Shown in pieces: positions 43,305-55,504 of a DNA stretch of 64,000 nucleotides. Every line of letters begins with the position of its first letter. Within the stretch, counting starts at the first letter, position 1. This DNA is from Poa pratensis. Taxonomy: Eukaryota; Streptophyta; Magnoliopsida; Poales; Poaceae. The stretch covers positions 131,447,840 through 131,511,839 of the forward strand of contig CAMZMU010000041.1 of NCBI GenBank assembly GCA_947311845.1, in the 5' to 3' direction. Position numbers and translations under genes: made by a program. The notes under the pieces are model-generated. The model had not been told where the DNA came from, searched no databases, and worked only from the letters and a program-made list of their open reading frames with translations.

Positions 43305-45832
43305 AGTCAGGGCAAGGAAAGCGCAGCTACCTTGCTTAGTACGCTGAAGGCACAGAAGTCTAACCTTACACGGAGTGGACGACCTACCACCTCGCGTTAC
43401 GCCGCGGACGAGGGTGCACGAGGTGGAGGACGAGGTGGAGGACGAGGTGGAGGGCGAGGTGGAGGGCGAGGTGGAGGACGAGGTGGAGGGCGAGGTGGAG
43501 GAGACGTGGAGCACCCACCCTCCGCTTCTGGCGACTTGGATTCTGAGTTGCCCTCCGCTTCAGGCGACGTGGCTTCCCAGAACCAGCTAGAGCTGGAGGT
43601 GGAGGACGAGGTGGAGGTGGAGGTGGAGGCGGCGCCGAAGCGGAAGAAGATGCGTGGCGAAGCAGGAGTCCCCGAGGAAAAATACTGGCCTAAGACCGAG
43701 GAGGCGAAAACCCTCATTGAGCCTCATGGCGTTGAGTAAGTGTACTAGTTTTGTAATTTTGAACATGAATTTCATTTTGGTCCTCACAATTTGGCATATG
43801 TACTAATGTTTACTTATTGTGCAGTTCATGGACATGGACATGCCCTAAGATTTTTCGCACTCCTGGCAGCATGCTTGGAGCTCTGATCAGGAAATATTGG
43901 CCAGGCTTGTACCAGACAGGGCCCGACGACGAGGCGAAGTTAGCCACGAAATGGGCGGACTACGAGGCTGCGCCGTCCCCACCGTTCGAGACAGCTGCTG
44001 ACGCCGTGATCACCACTTTTTGGGTAACACATATTTTCCGAATTCCGTTCATAGTTAATGACCCCACCGTGATAACTCATGACTCACAATTTTTTTATGC
44101 ATGGTTGAAGCGGTTTTATCGTGTGCTGGACCAGCAAGCTGCGTCTAGCATTTTGCATGCTCATTGTGTGAGGTTGACACGGCAGCAATTCTACAACCAA
44201 AAGTTTACATCCGCCAATGACTTTGCCTTTGAGAAGACGGGCAAGAGGGCCAAGAAGGCGGATAATGCCAAGAATGCAGCGGAGATGACAAGGGAGGAGT
44301 ACATTTCGGTAAGTACATTGTCAATGGAATTCTATATTGCTGCTAAGTTGCCATTGCACTTAGCTCTTCTTGAATTGCATTTTCAGGTTATGCCCGACTG
44401 GGCCGACCGCAAAGAAGACGCATGGGATGCGTTGGTTAGGAGGTGGGTCGGGGAAGACGAGGATTTCAGCGCCGTGAGCCAGCGGAACAAGGCAAACCGA
44501 GGCTCCGAGGGAACACACAGTGCGGGAAACCGCAACCACTTCCTCTTTAAGGATAAGATGGTATATATTTACATGGAACGACGTGCATTTATTTTTACCG
44601 CATGTTTCTACTTGGTATGAATAACATTTCTTTTCGTGATGCAGGACGCCGATACTGGGACGGTAAGCTCCCACCTGCGTGCGTGGAAGAAGATGAGGGA
44701 AAAGAAGCCCGATCTCAAGAAGCCTCAGCCACAGCTTCCTGAGTACTACGGCGGATCCGAGGAGGCCGTGGACAGCTACTGCACGACGTTCATGGGTTTG
44801 AACCCATGGGTGGATGACCCCTTGAGCGAGGAGGTCGACGAGAGGTCGGTATATATATACATGGAACAACGTGCATTTATTTTCACCGCATGTTTCTACT
44901 TGGTATGAATAACAATTCTTTTCGCGATGCAGGGCGGTGGTCCTCTCGGGGCACGGAAGGCCGCATGGCCGTAATCGCACTCTTAATAAGGTGGTTAGGC
45001 CTGCCATGACCTTCACGCAGGCAAAAGCTACTCTCCCTGACAACAGCCCACTGATCCCGCCTCGTCCACAGCCTCGTCGATCCACTTCCATCGATGTAAG
45101 TTTTTTTGCATCCTCTTTCCGACATTCGTTCTTGCATCGCTAAGTTGACGAGATTCATTATTTTCGAAATTGTAGCCCGATTTTGAGGAAGCCTACGCTG
45201 CCGCTCATGCGCAGTATGAGGTGGCCTTTGCCAAGTGGGAGGAGCAGAATAAGCCTTGGACCGAGTATCAAAAGTTGTTCCGAGCTGTAAGTTTTAACCT
45301 TTACTTTTGTCAAATATGACAAGTCCCACTTCCCTAGTTTGCACCTTCATTTTTGCAACACCTGACATCTGAACTATCTTGCAGTCGGTGCTGAACTTTT
45401 TCACCACTGGAGTGCGGGTAGCCCCTCCTATGGAGGAGCCTCCGGAGCCGGGTCCGACTCCACGGATGCCATCGAGGGACGTGTTCGCTCTCTCCTTCTA
45501 AAAGAACCCCGGTAAGTTTGATCCCAAACCACTGGTTACTGCTTTCCTTTGCCTCGCAGTTGCTAACTCTTGCTCAAACATGTAGGAAACGGGAGGCTCG
45601 TCGGAGAACCCACACGTTGATCCTTCTGCTTCTCCTAGTTCCTCGACGGGTTCGCATCGCACCACACCGATACATAGCGATGGTCCTTCTCCCGGTGCTT
45701 CAGCTTCTCCTCGTGCTTCCGGCGATTCGCCTACTTCCGGTGCTTCTGCTGCGGTGATCCGACGCTCACCCCTTATCAGCCGGGGAGATATGGGGCTCAC
45801 CCCGTCGCCGTCGCCGCCGCCGCAATAGATGT
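43305..45832 (+). CDS. TNP1/Transposase_24-like (Ptta/En-Spm) protein, multi-exon
   Basis: Proposed exons: 43305-~43735 (MSQGKESAATLLSTLKAQKS, then Gly/Arg-rich repeats, ends GTTGA|GTAAGT); ~43825-44021 (WTWTCPKIFRTPGSMLGALI; ends TTTTGG|GTAACA); ~44111-44308 (RFYRVLDQQAASSILHAHCV ... TREEYIS|GTAAGT); 44388-44558 (VMPDWADRKEDAWDALVRRW ... NHFLFKDKM); 44644-~44844 (DADTGTVSSHLRAWKKMREK); ~44933-45094 (VVLSGHGRPHGRNRTLNKVV); 45176-45287 (PDFEEAYAAAHAQYEVAF); 45385-45501. The last reaches a TAA at 45499-45501, but sequence beyond it, after another intron (donor ~45510, acceptor ~45584), reads on as a Ser/Pro-rich tail (SASPSSSTGSHRTTPIHSDG) to TAG 45828, so that stop may be a mutation. TNP1-like proteins bind subterminal repeats. 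Confidence 0.72.
43425..43505 (+). repeat. Gly-Gly-Arg coding minisatellite
   Basis: 12-bp units GGTGGAGGACGA / GGTGGAGGGCGA, seven or so in a row, encoding GGGRGGGRGGGR within the TNP1-like exon 1. An RGG-like nucleic-acid-binding tract or simple repeat slippage. Confidence 0.8.
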
Positions 45833-46043
45833 AGGATTTTGGGCGTCTAGACTTGATGATATACTTGATGATGGTCCTATGTGTATGTACTTGATGATAT
45901 ACATTTTGTCATCCATTGTGATCAATAGATGGAGCCACTGTGTGATCTTGTTTGTTGTGAATTTGTCGTGATTTATTATTATTTTTTCTGCTATTTTTGC
46001 TGCAAAAAACGAGCTGCTGGATAAAAAAAATTCTGGGACAAAC

Positions 46044-46440
46044 CTGTGCCGACGGCATTGCCGTCGGCACAGACCCCTTAATGTGACCAAATGGTCACCT
46101 CTGTGCCGACGGTAATGCCGTCGGCACAGGATCATCCCAGGAGCGCCCAGTTGCCTCCACGTGGCAGGTCTGTGCCGACGGTTTGGCCGTCGGCACAGAC
46201 CCCTACCCCTGGCCCGGCCAGTGTGGGACCCACGCGCCGCTGTGCCGACAACAAGGTGCCGACGGTGCGTTTCTGGCCGTCGGCAAAAGCTGTGCCGACG
46301 GTTTATACCTGTGCCGACGGCCAGGTGGCTTGTGCCTACAAGGCCCTATGCCGACCACCCTGTGCCGACGGGGGCCGTCGGCATAGGGGTGTGCCGACGG
46401 CTTTTGGACCTTTGCCGACGGGCTTCGGCCGTCGGCACAG
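46044..46440. repeat. Subterminal palindrome cluster of the CACTA element
   Basis: Perfect inverted units such as TGTGCCGACGGC-ATT-GCCGTCGGCACA at 46045-46071, 46102-46128 (one mismatch pair) and 46171-46197, then degraded half-units to 46440. A further palindrome GTGACCA-AA-TGGTCAC lies at 46083-46098. Such repeats are the expected binding sites for the TNP1-type protein. Confidence 0.85.
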
Positions 46441-46458
46441 GTGGCCATTCCTGTAGTG

Positions 46459-47299
46459 ACTTGACAACACCCCATAATGATGAAAGTTAGAAGAGTTTTC
46501 CTAGGATATGTACTATGTAGCCGCCAAGCCAGAATGAAGATATAGAGAGTGCTTGATACTTAGGAAATTAACATATTATAAAACTCTAGCTATTTTAAGT
46601 ATCACGTAGCAGAAAAAAAAACAATAGAGAAGGGACGTAGGGTAAAAACTATCATTTCACTATCACGTCTAATTATCTGATCATTTATTTTGTCGCAGCT
46701 ATTTAATTTGTATTAATAATTTTACTGAAATAAGTTTGCCAAAATAACATTACATTGCTTGAACGCCAGCACTTCACTCGCTTTAAACTGGTTGTCCAAG
46801 CGTCATTCACCATCTCCATTTCCTAACAGATCCCAACAACAGAAATCCACAAATCAACCAAACTTTCATAATGTTGTAATAAACTACGACTACATGACAA
46901 GAATTTGTTAGACAGGGGGTTGCTCGCATATTTTTAGAATGCTATAAACTATTGAATTATGGTGTTTTTACTTCATTGTAAAGACAAGATGTTTCATGTT
47001 GGGATTGCTTAAGATATTTATATCATGCTCTCAACTTGCTATGAAATATCAGGACAGAAAAACAGTTAAAACATACCTTTTCTCTCTATTTAATTTTTCC
47101 ACCTAGAATCCTTTTCTTGATGAATTTCTTGTTTTTCATACATGTTTGTGGTGAGTACTGATTTATAAAAATCATTTCACACAAATTGGAACTTCATAAG
47201 GCCTTGTTTCCATCTGGTTAACATGGCTACTGGTTAACAGAATTCAGAGACTCAGAAATGTTCACCAAGTCCTAAACTGAATTTTCTGAATCTCCAGAT
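46459..47299. other. AT-rich intergenic DNA
   Basis: No gene, terminal repeat or element end recognised. ACT follows the CACTA terminus at 46459 and may be its target duplication, unverifiable without the left end. Confidence 0.4.
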
Positions 47300-49985
47300 T
47301 TTGGCCTAATTTGATTTGGTTCAAATTGATGATTCAAACAACTCCAAAACTCTCACCTAGCCTACTCCATTGCCTATCCACCCACCCTTGTGCATTGTGT
47401 GCACTGGTGCCGTGCCTGGAGACCGTGCACGGCCGTGTCGAGCACGGTGACCACCGTGTGCACACACCACGCCACACACGCGCACGTACCGCCACGGCCA
47501 CGTCGACGGTATCACGCTGCACCGCCACCCCCTCTGCACCAAATCCCCGGAAGGCCGCGCACGCGAGATCGTCTGGGCACGGCGTGACCAGCCTGGCCAA
47601 CCCGCGCGCGCACACAACCATCATTGCCTCAAAACCCGACGCCTCTCCCTCGTTTCGCCCCCAGCGCGTTATCACTACGCTGCCCGCGCGGCAGAGCGCA
47701 CTAACGGCTTCGATATCGCCCCCATTGCCCAACCCGAGCGCGCGGTTGCCACTCGGTCGACACCGTCGTCTCACACCCGTTGCAACACGGGATAAAAACC
47801 CTATCCCTCGCTCCCCACCTTGCCTTTTGACACCACTGCTCTCCCCTCTCCACTTCTCTATCAACTCATTTCCCCTCTCTCGCTCTCGGTTCACCGGAGA
47901 TGGCGTAATCTTGCTGTCGAGCACCGAGAACTCGCCGATAAGATTGCAGGCGTTTCTCTCTTCCTTTCTTCGCCATTGTTGGCTCATCTGCACGCCCATG
48001 TCGTGGAACACCTCGATGATATTCTCTCTCGCTCTCGTTTGCTCTCAGGTCGACATCGCCGTCCGGGAGCCGAGCAGCGCGAGCACGGCCACCTCGACAC
48101 TGCCAGGTTCATCGACAAGTTCTGCATCGCCACCCAACCCCGGCTTCCACCCGCACCTCCGTCCATCCCTCTCCGCCTCGATTCGACACCCCTAGGTGAG
48201 CTACGCGTCTTCGCCATCCATCAGCGCGTGAACCCGCCATTGCTAGGGTTTTCAAGTTTTTGAACTCAAACCCGAGCTAGGAGAACGGATCTGAGCCGTT
48301 GATCTCAGATCGGACGGCCGCCTACCGCTTCACTTACTTGGCCAGGTCGAGTGGGCTGAATCCTGCTGCTGGGCCTTGCGCTGTAGCAGATCTGGCCCGT
48401 GTAGTGTTTTTTTTCTAGGTTAATTCATTTCTGGAATTAGCTGTTTCTGCACCGTTTGTTTAATTCTAAATGAAATTGCTAAACTTAAAATTTGACCAAA
48501 CCAAAAATCACATTGGTAGACTAACAAGTTTGTAACCATTTCCAAGTTGCAGATCTGAAAAATATTAATGGTTGTGTTCTTGAAAAGTGATGTGTTGTCA
48601 CTGGTCAGAAACAATAATCTATTAATAACTTGAGTTTTAGGAGTCAAAAATTTGTGAATCCAATTGCTCTGGAAAGCTCTTTGCAATAGCTTTCACCAGA
48701 ATTTTACCTCATGTGTTTGTGATGCCTAGAACAAAAGTTGTTTGTGTTTTAAAATATGGTCGGAGAGCACTTTGAACATTTTTAATAAATTCTATAAATT
48801 TAATTTAGGAGCAAACTCAATTGTGATAGTTTCTAATATTATCAGAGAACCTAAACCTAGCTTTGCTTAATTTTTGAAGTTGTAAAACTTCCTTGATGAA
48901 TAAAATCACTTAAGTACTGTTTTCTGTCTCAAAATGGCTTTAAAAATGAATAAAATGCTTTAGTAAAATTGTTGTCTTGTTTACTGTTGGTTGTGTTAGA
49001 AACTTGTTACATGCTTGTTTATGTTTGATACTATGTTAGTACTGTTAGTGGTTTTTGTTAGACTTGTTTGAGTTTAGCAAATGTGGTTAAAGCAATATTC
49101 CACTTAATCTCCTTAACAAAGCTTGTGTTGTTTGTTAAATAAAGGCAAGTAAAATAATATTCTTAGTAATTTTTAGCCTCTGATTATTTAGATTGTTCAC
49201 TTGTGCTTAGCCTTAAATGATTTAAGTAAAACCTAAAATTGACTTAATCACTACTTTAATCTCTAATGGAATAAAAAAATAGTGTTGTGGTGATCAAACA
49301 TTTTTGTTAAAATTGTAGCATGGTATCTTGCTTGTTGCTTGTTAGCTTGGCTTGATAGTTCCTTTTTATGCATGGTTGTTTGTTGATTGTATTCTTTTCT
49401 TTTTGCGACGCTAGAAAATCGCGAGGAGGAATTATCAGCTGAGGGTTTTTCTGTGGAGATTGTGTTGATCACCATAACCAGAGACAAACCACTGAGCAAG
49501 GCAAGCCATCTCAAAAAGCTTGCACCCTTCATCTATTTTCTGTTATCTACTGCTATATGTATTTTATTGCATTAAGTATATACTGGTTATAGATACCCAA
49601 TATGCTGGATATATATTCCAGACCCGTAGCAAAAATTATAGGATACCCTATCCGCACACCTACCTACTAGCTACATACAAAGAGAAAAATTCTAGGATGG
49701 GCATCCTTGTGTTGTTTTTGGAAAAACAAAGTGTTTTATGAAAAACCCTCTTGGGAAGGTGGGACCTTGCCTAAGTGGTGATATGGAGATCAGGAGTATC
49801 GGAGAAGTGTTTTTCTAAAAACGACACATAACCTAGTCTTCGCTGGACAGCCTTACCGTACAACCACATTACTCCAAATGGGCACGGGGCTTAATGGAAG
49901 CTTGTCTGTAATAGTATGTGATTATACCTCAAGTAGCGAGAGGGTGGAGTCCCTTCATCCAAAGTGTCGCCAGGAGGGTGTTGAC
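47300..49985 (+). repeat. Gypsy LTR-like segment (possible solo LTR)
   Basis: A GC-rich transcribed-leader-like stretch (47380-48240) is followed by AT-rich sequence and then by AGGAGGAATTATC, GAGCAAGGCAAGCC (49420-49510) and a block ending GGAGGGTG near 49980. This order resembles the long LTRs of Tekay/Del-type Gypsy elements in grasses. No PBS, PPT, second LTR or coding domain was found, and exact ends were not located. Open frames of up to 294 codons at 47311-48195 have low-complexity composition and are not considered genes. Confidence 0.4.
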
Positions 49986-52900
49986 ACTGATTTTGTCTTC
50001 AGATATAAAATAAATTTCAAAATATGATAAAATGTTTTAATAATGAGATAAAGCTTAGAAAATAAGATTTGCCTCATGATAAAAAGGGATAAATTGTTCG
50101 ACGCATAAATCATCGATAATAATTAATATCTTCATGATATTAATATACTCTCTTTATAAAAAATAAAACCATCGACAAATCACCAGATACTCGCCGTCGT
50201 TGGCGACCCTCGATTTTCATAAAATATAATCAACATATGAGAAATTCAACCGGTAAATAAATATCGGCCGGTCGGTTTAGTATTGAGACAAACTCTCGTC
50301 ATTGAGGCAATATTAAATTTACCAAATATTTGACCGCGAGACAAAAAACATCGGGGTCATTCCGATAATACTGTGAAATACAGTCACATTATATGTGCAA
50401 AGCACTTCATAAAAAAGAATCATACAATAAACATAAAATTAGGCAGTTGTTTGTACGGTAGCCGAACGCACCAGCTACGTGCATGCATCATGCATGGCTT
50501 AGGCGGCCGGATTACCGACTAATTAAAAGCCCATGGCCCAGAGCCATACATGGCTGCGTACGTACAATGAAGCCCATGCAATGACCTGCATGCATTAAAT
50601 TAAACTCCTAAAGCCCATCTTAACACACTTAATTAACAAGGATGAAGAATGCAGGATGATCGTAGGCCACATTATAATCTACTCATATTATTATTGTGTT
50701 CTGCAGGATCCTGCAAAGGTTCTCCTGTCAAAACCAGGAGCTAGAGCAAGCATATGTTGATGTTCTTGATTCGTCGAAGTAGACTCTTGGTTGATGCTGT
50801 TGCTGCATGAGGTTCGGTTACCTTCCCTTTTTTTTTTTGCATCAGTTCTGCATTAAAGTTGTCCATACTTTACTTTTTGAGGTTTTCTTACTGTATGCAA
50901 TATGTATGCTTTCCGAAACTTCCTTATGGCTTTAGTGGAGAGGAACCCAGGCACCAAAGGGTCTAAATGGTATTAGTAGTACTGTTCAGTCTTTCTCATT
51001 GTGAAAGATATCTACTGTAGGTGGGTAGGCCGATGACGAGGCGCTGGAGCATCTCGAGAACGCCGACCACGACTACTAAACCTTCAGGAACAAGCAGGCG
51101 GGTAAGTACTTTGTATTTGCTTTTCTCCATGAAATAGTTTCTGCAGATATGATTAGTACCAAGTTTGCAACTGAACTTAATTAAACTGAGGTTGCCTGAA
51201 CTAAACTGAAACAATGTACATCTATGAACTGAATTGTATATGCACGGGAGATGAATTTTTTGTGCTTAGTAAGTAGCATTGCAATTTTCACTATATATGT
51301 TATGTACACTGAATTGTAAGGTGGTATGCTGACAACAAGCGTACCACTGCATTTTCTGTATTCTTGGTGTTGATAAATTAAACAAGGTTGTGAATATTGT
51401 GACTAAAATCACCGTTTCAGCTATATGCTTAGTTATTCTGTTAGTTTAACTGAACAATGTACACCTATGATTTAGTATATGTAGAAAAGGAAACTTGTGG
51501 TCCTTACATTTTTGCAAGAATATACTCATAAAACTGAAAATGAACATGCGTGAATTTTGCTATCCATCTTTGTTAGATGATGTTTCGCAGGTTGTGCCGA
51601 TCACATCCTAATATACAGATCCCAACATCACCTGTTATTTTAACTTCCAGGCATTTTGTACTTTCAATACATACTTGTGTCTCCCATCTATTATGCTATG
51701 TTTATAAACCCCACTACTCAGAAAGTGGCATAATGTTCAGTGAGCAATTTAAATAGTATATATATCTGAAGTCATCAGTTATTGGAAACTCTTGTGTTGA
51801 TTGGTTAGTTCACTTCCTTTTTTTGAATAGTTAGGACTGATCTGGGCAGAGCGCAAGCATATTATTGCCTTTGGGACTTGTCAATTTCTTATGGTTCTTG
51901 CTGGTATTGTTGTGCTTCATTCTACTAGAGAACCTGCTTAAACTCTATTTGGAGGTACATGCTTGTGAAGCTTGGTACAGTGGTAGCACAATTATAGCTT
52001 ATTCTAACTTACTGGTCATTTTTCTCCTCCATATCAATGCAGATCTTGGTACACATGATCCTCCAAATATATACTGGCACATCCAAGGAGATGGTGAAGT
52101 ACACAAAAAAATAAAGCAACTTCCTCGCCACTTTATCACCGTCGTGCTCCAAGACTCCTTTGTCTAGAGAGTTTTCAGGACGATACAGCGTTTCATGTGT
52201 CAATACTATGATCCCCACCTTCATGTGGAGATTGGAAACTGAAGCCTGTTGTTCACAATGTAACCGTTTCATCTGCATTGCACTTTTGTTCATGTGCTGT
52301 GTATCAGGAAGAAGTATCGACATTTTACATGATACTATTATATGTTTATCTGAATTTTACATTTATCTCAATTTTGCATGGTTCATTTAATAAAAGGAAA
52401 GAAGTCAATATTGTTTCTTGGTAAGACTTTATTGATGTACCAAGGGTCATGATACTTTGTTTAGACTGTTTGGTATTAACCTGTTCTTTTTATCAATTTG
52501 TTGGTTTCTCATTTTAAATGGTGTTATTCTTGTTGTAGAAATGTTGATCTGAAACTTGACTGAGGTATTTTCATTGTTCTTTTGGTAACATTGTGTATTC
52601 AATAATAAAGAATATTGAACTGAAGACATGGGTTGCTTAAGATATTGTTTTAGATGTAAATTCCTTAAGATTTTTGGTCTGAACTAATAAAGAAGTAGAC
52701 TGCTTCGAAGTAGTTTAACAAAAATAAACTAACTTGTCAATACACTAACGTGTTTGTTCTACTTTAAGATACAACAAAGTGGCAATATTTAAACAAGCAA
52801 TCCGAGCGCGAATTGCGCTTAATACCATTGACACAAGAAAAGAAAATGGGTGCAATAAACCTGAAACAAAATAAAATTAATGGTTAATACAATGTTTATG

Positions 52901-53570
52901 TCTTGTGCAACCGTTGCAACGCACGGGCATTTAGCTATGTATTTTACTCCGTGTATAAACGAAAAAGGGACACGTGAACGCAAAACGCATACAAGCATGC
53001 AGCACTCGTATCATAAGTTCATAACGTGTCCACAGTCAAGACTAAATTAAGGAAGACGGATCTCGTTAGCTGGATTTTAGCAGAAATGTTGTTTTTGCCG
53101 AATTTTGGTGAAGATAATGTTCCAAACCAGTTTTTCATTTCTGTGACTATTTTAAATTATGGTAAATTAACTTGAACAAATAATTCCTCTTGATTGCGGG
53201 ATTTTGAAACGTAGCAGTAGAAAAGAATTACCTCCATTAGTACTAACTCCATCTGTTATTAGTGTCTGAGAAAAAGAACTGGATTGGAAGACATGGTTTT
53301 TTGGGTGTAATCTTTCGTGTTAGGTTCGCATGACTAAACAAAACTGTCAAATCAAAATCAAGCCACATAATATGGTATATAACTATATAAGGATGTTAGG
53401 TGTGATGCTAAAAACATTGGGTTTCATCCAATAAAAAAACTTGGTCTCGTACTTTGTGCTTAGAATTCTAAAAAGTGCTTCAAATGGAATTCTAAAAAGT
53501 GCTTCAAACAGAATTTTGTACTATCTTTTTCTTTTGCTCCTTTTTTAAAACCAGGTCGAAACCGATGAAT
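49986..53570. other. Low-information non-genic DNA with a Helitron-like end
   Basis: No gene recognised. Short exon-like pieces (for example 50705-50780, 51045-51105, 52042-52167 reading DLGTHDPPNIYWHIQGDGEV) have plausible splice signals but no known family. At 52908-52938 CGTTGCAACGCACGGGCATTTAGCTAT resembles the 3' hairpin and CTAG-type end of grass Helitrons, with the last base changed. The matching 5' TC end was not found. Confidence 0.35.
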
Positions 53571-53930
53571 AGTACAAACCCCAAGTAAAATTATTTCCTA
53601 TGACAATGTTCCTTCACTTCTCCTACAAACCATAGAAGCCCTGGATGTGTTACTTGATGAAGCACTTTGGCGCGCGATTTTGACTAGGCAACAAGTCTAT
53701 TTAGAACTACGGTCTGTCACCCTTCATTTTCGTTTCCATCCTCTCCTAGCATGTCACCACCTTGACAAGAGCTTGCAAACCCCAAGTAAAATTATTTCCT
53801 ACGACAATGTTCATTCACTTCTCCTACGAACCATAGAAGCCCTGGAAGTGATACTTACGATCTATCACCCTTCCTTTTCGTTTCCGTCCTTTGTCCCTAG
53901 CCTGTCACCACCTTGGCAGCGTATCCGCAA
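53571..53930. repeat. Diverged tandem duplication
   Basis: The block AAACCCCAAGTAAAATTATT followed by TCCTAYGACAATGTTC, CACTTCTCCTAC and CATAGAAGCCCTGGA occurs at about 53576-53645 and 53778-53845. A second shared block TCACCCTTC...TTTTCGTTTCC occurs at about 53716 and 53866. The spacings (202 and 150 bp) show that one copy has lost about 50 bp. Confidence 0.65.
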
Positions 53931-55504
53931 ATGATGGATTTTCCAACAATTTCTTGAGATATATCGAAATACAGAACCATGAGCTCGTGGGTGTTAACGA
54001 GGACGTGCATGAGGCCGTTCCCCACGAGCACGAGGAGGCGTAGGCCTTTTACGACGGCGCGACAACACCGGGGCGCTACAACACGGTGGGGCGCATCGGT
54101 GGTGGGACGGCCACACGGTGGCCTCCGCCATTGAGGCCGCATGCCAGAATGCCACAACAGGGAACCTTACCCCATTGCGGCTGCTGCCACTGCGGTCGCC
54201 GGCCCCGCCACGGTGCAACGAGCACTAGGAGGAGCTCCAGTCCCGCGCGCCACGCTGCAGCTGCCGGCCGGTGGAGGAGGAGCGGCGCTCACCGCCGCGT
54301 CATGAAGGAGGTGGCGGCGGCATTATCATCCGCGAACGCCGCGAGCCACGGGCTCGATCACCACCGCGCGGCCGCCTCTACCTGCGTCGCCCCAGGATGG
54401 AGCCACTGCCGGTGGAGGTCTTCCTGGCGTAGCGCCCTCTCCGCTGCGTAATGAGCACGATGACAACAACCTGGGCTTCCTGGCGGAGCTCACTGACTCG
54501 ATGGCCACCATCGAGCGAGACTCGCCGGGCCTCATGGCGACCCTAGCGAGCTCAGCGCAGATGGTGGCCTCCTCCTCCTCCGCCGCCGGCGCCTCCACCA
54601 GCCGTGTGCCGCGTCAAGACAATGCCTCCAGCAGCCGTGCCGCCTCCTCTTCCATCTACGTGATGCTCGACGACGAGGACGACGATGTCGACTAGGACGA
54701 CCTCGAGTAGGCTTGTCAAAATTCGTTCACATATTTTGTAATAAGCATTGAAATATGAAACCTTTTAATTTTTTTGAATTCGGTTCTTTTTTTGGGACGC
54801 CGCTGTGGGCTGCACCCCCATTGCGGCGGACACATGTCCGACACCCCCAATTGGGCCTCAATTGGGGGGTGGGGGGGGGGGGGGGTGCTGGACATATATT
54901 TGACGGCCCGACTGTAGATGCTCTAAGGTCTTGAATTTTATACTACTTCTTTGTAGACTTTTAACTTTAGTTCGAATCAAAACTAAAGAGTTAATAGATC
55001 TCAGATCTGAACTTGTGGGTGCGACGATGGTGGATGCGGGCAGGACAAGCAAGTCGAATCCACCTAAAGCTGGACGCAGCAACTAATGGCTTAGAGCACG
55101 AAAAATTGCAGAGATACTAGCTAGCTTATGTTAGCATCCTTACGTAACGCTGGTATATCCTTTGTCAACCAAATATGTCCCCCCTTGGCAGGTACATGCT
55201 TCTTCTTTCTTCTCTGTCCCATCCGACACCACCGGCCGGCGGTCTTCCGATGTTGACAGCGATGTCTTTTTCCCGTCAGAGCGCCACCCGTTGGCTTAGC
55301 TGACAGCGTCGTCCCTCTCCAGGCGGTGTTTAGTTTACGAGTCGCATGGCGCACGCGTGTGTCTTGGAGGTTTCGGCTACTAAGATCTCGAGACAAAATA
55401 AGGAAATCTCCAAATGAAAGACATGGCATCCTTAATTTTAATTTTCAAGTGTGACGTCGATGGCGCTGACTATATACATTTCAATTAGAGACAGGATAAA
55501 CCAA
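53931..55504. other. GC-rich transposon-like DNA
   Basis: An open frame over about 54440-54694 reads NLGFLAELTDSMATIERDSP and ends in Ser-rich and acidic runs (MLDDEDDDVD), like C-terminal tails found in TIR transposons. Near 54905-54928 GGGCCCGACTGTAGATGCTC-type sequence resembles the terminal repeats of Harbinger/Mutator-like elements, but no partner end was found. A poly-G stretch lies at about 54864-54886. The remainder to 55504 shows nothing. Confidence 0.35.

Larger units (their letters stand above)
42190..46458 (+). mobile_element. CACTA element with TNP1-type gene only (left end uncertain)
   Basis: The right end at 46451-46458 is CTGTAGTG, the complement of CACTACAG, preceded by the inverted motif GCCGACGG...CCGTCGGC repeated many times (46044-46440). 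The same motif occurs once at about 42211-42237 at the left, but no CACTA terminus could be found there, so the left end is truncated or further left. The interior holds a GC-rich leader (42240-42620) with CCTCCACCGCGGCGGCGCGG repeats, a donor at 42619 (CAG|GTATGA), and a multi-exon Transposase_24-like gene. No TNPD transposase, so non-autonomous. Confidence 0.82.

Noticed and set aside
46045..46197. Perfect palindromes considered as miRNA precursors or terminators
   Set aside because: Multiple short copies at a CACTA end fit subterminal repeats better; arms are only about 12 bp.
47311..48195. 294-codon Arg/Ser/Pro/Thr-rich ORF
   Set aside because: Low-complexity translation of a GC-rich LTR-like leader, with equally long frames on the other strand.
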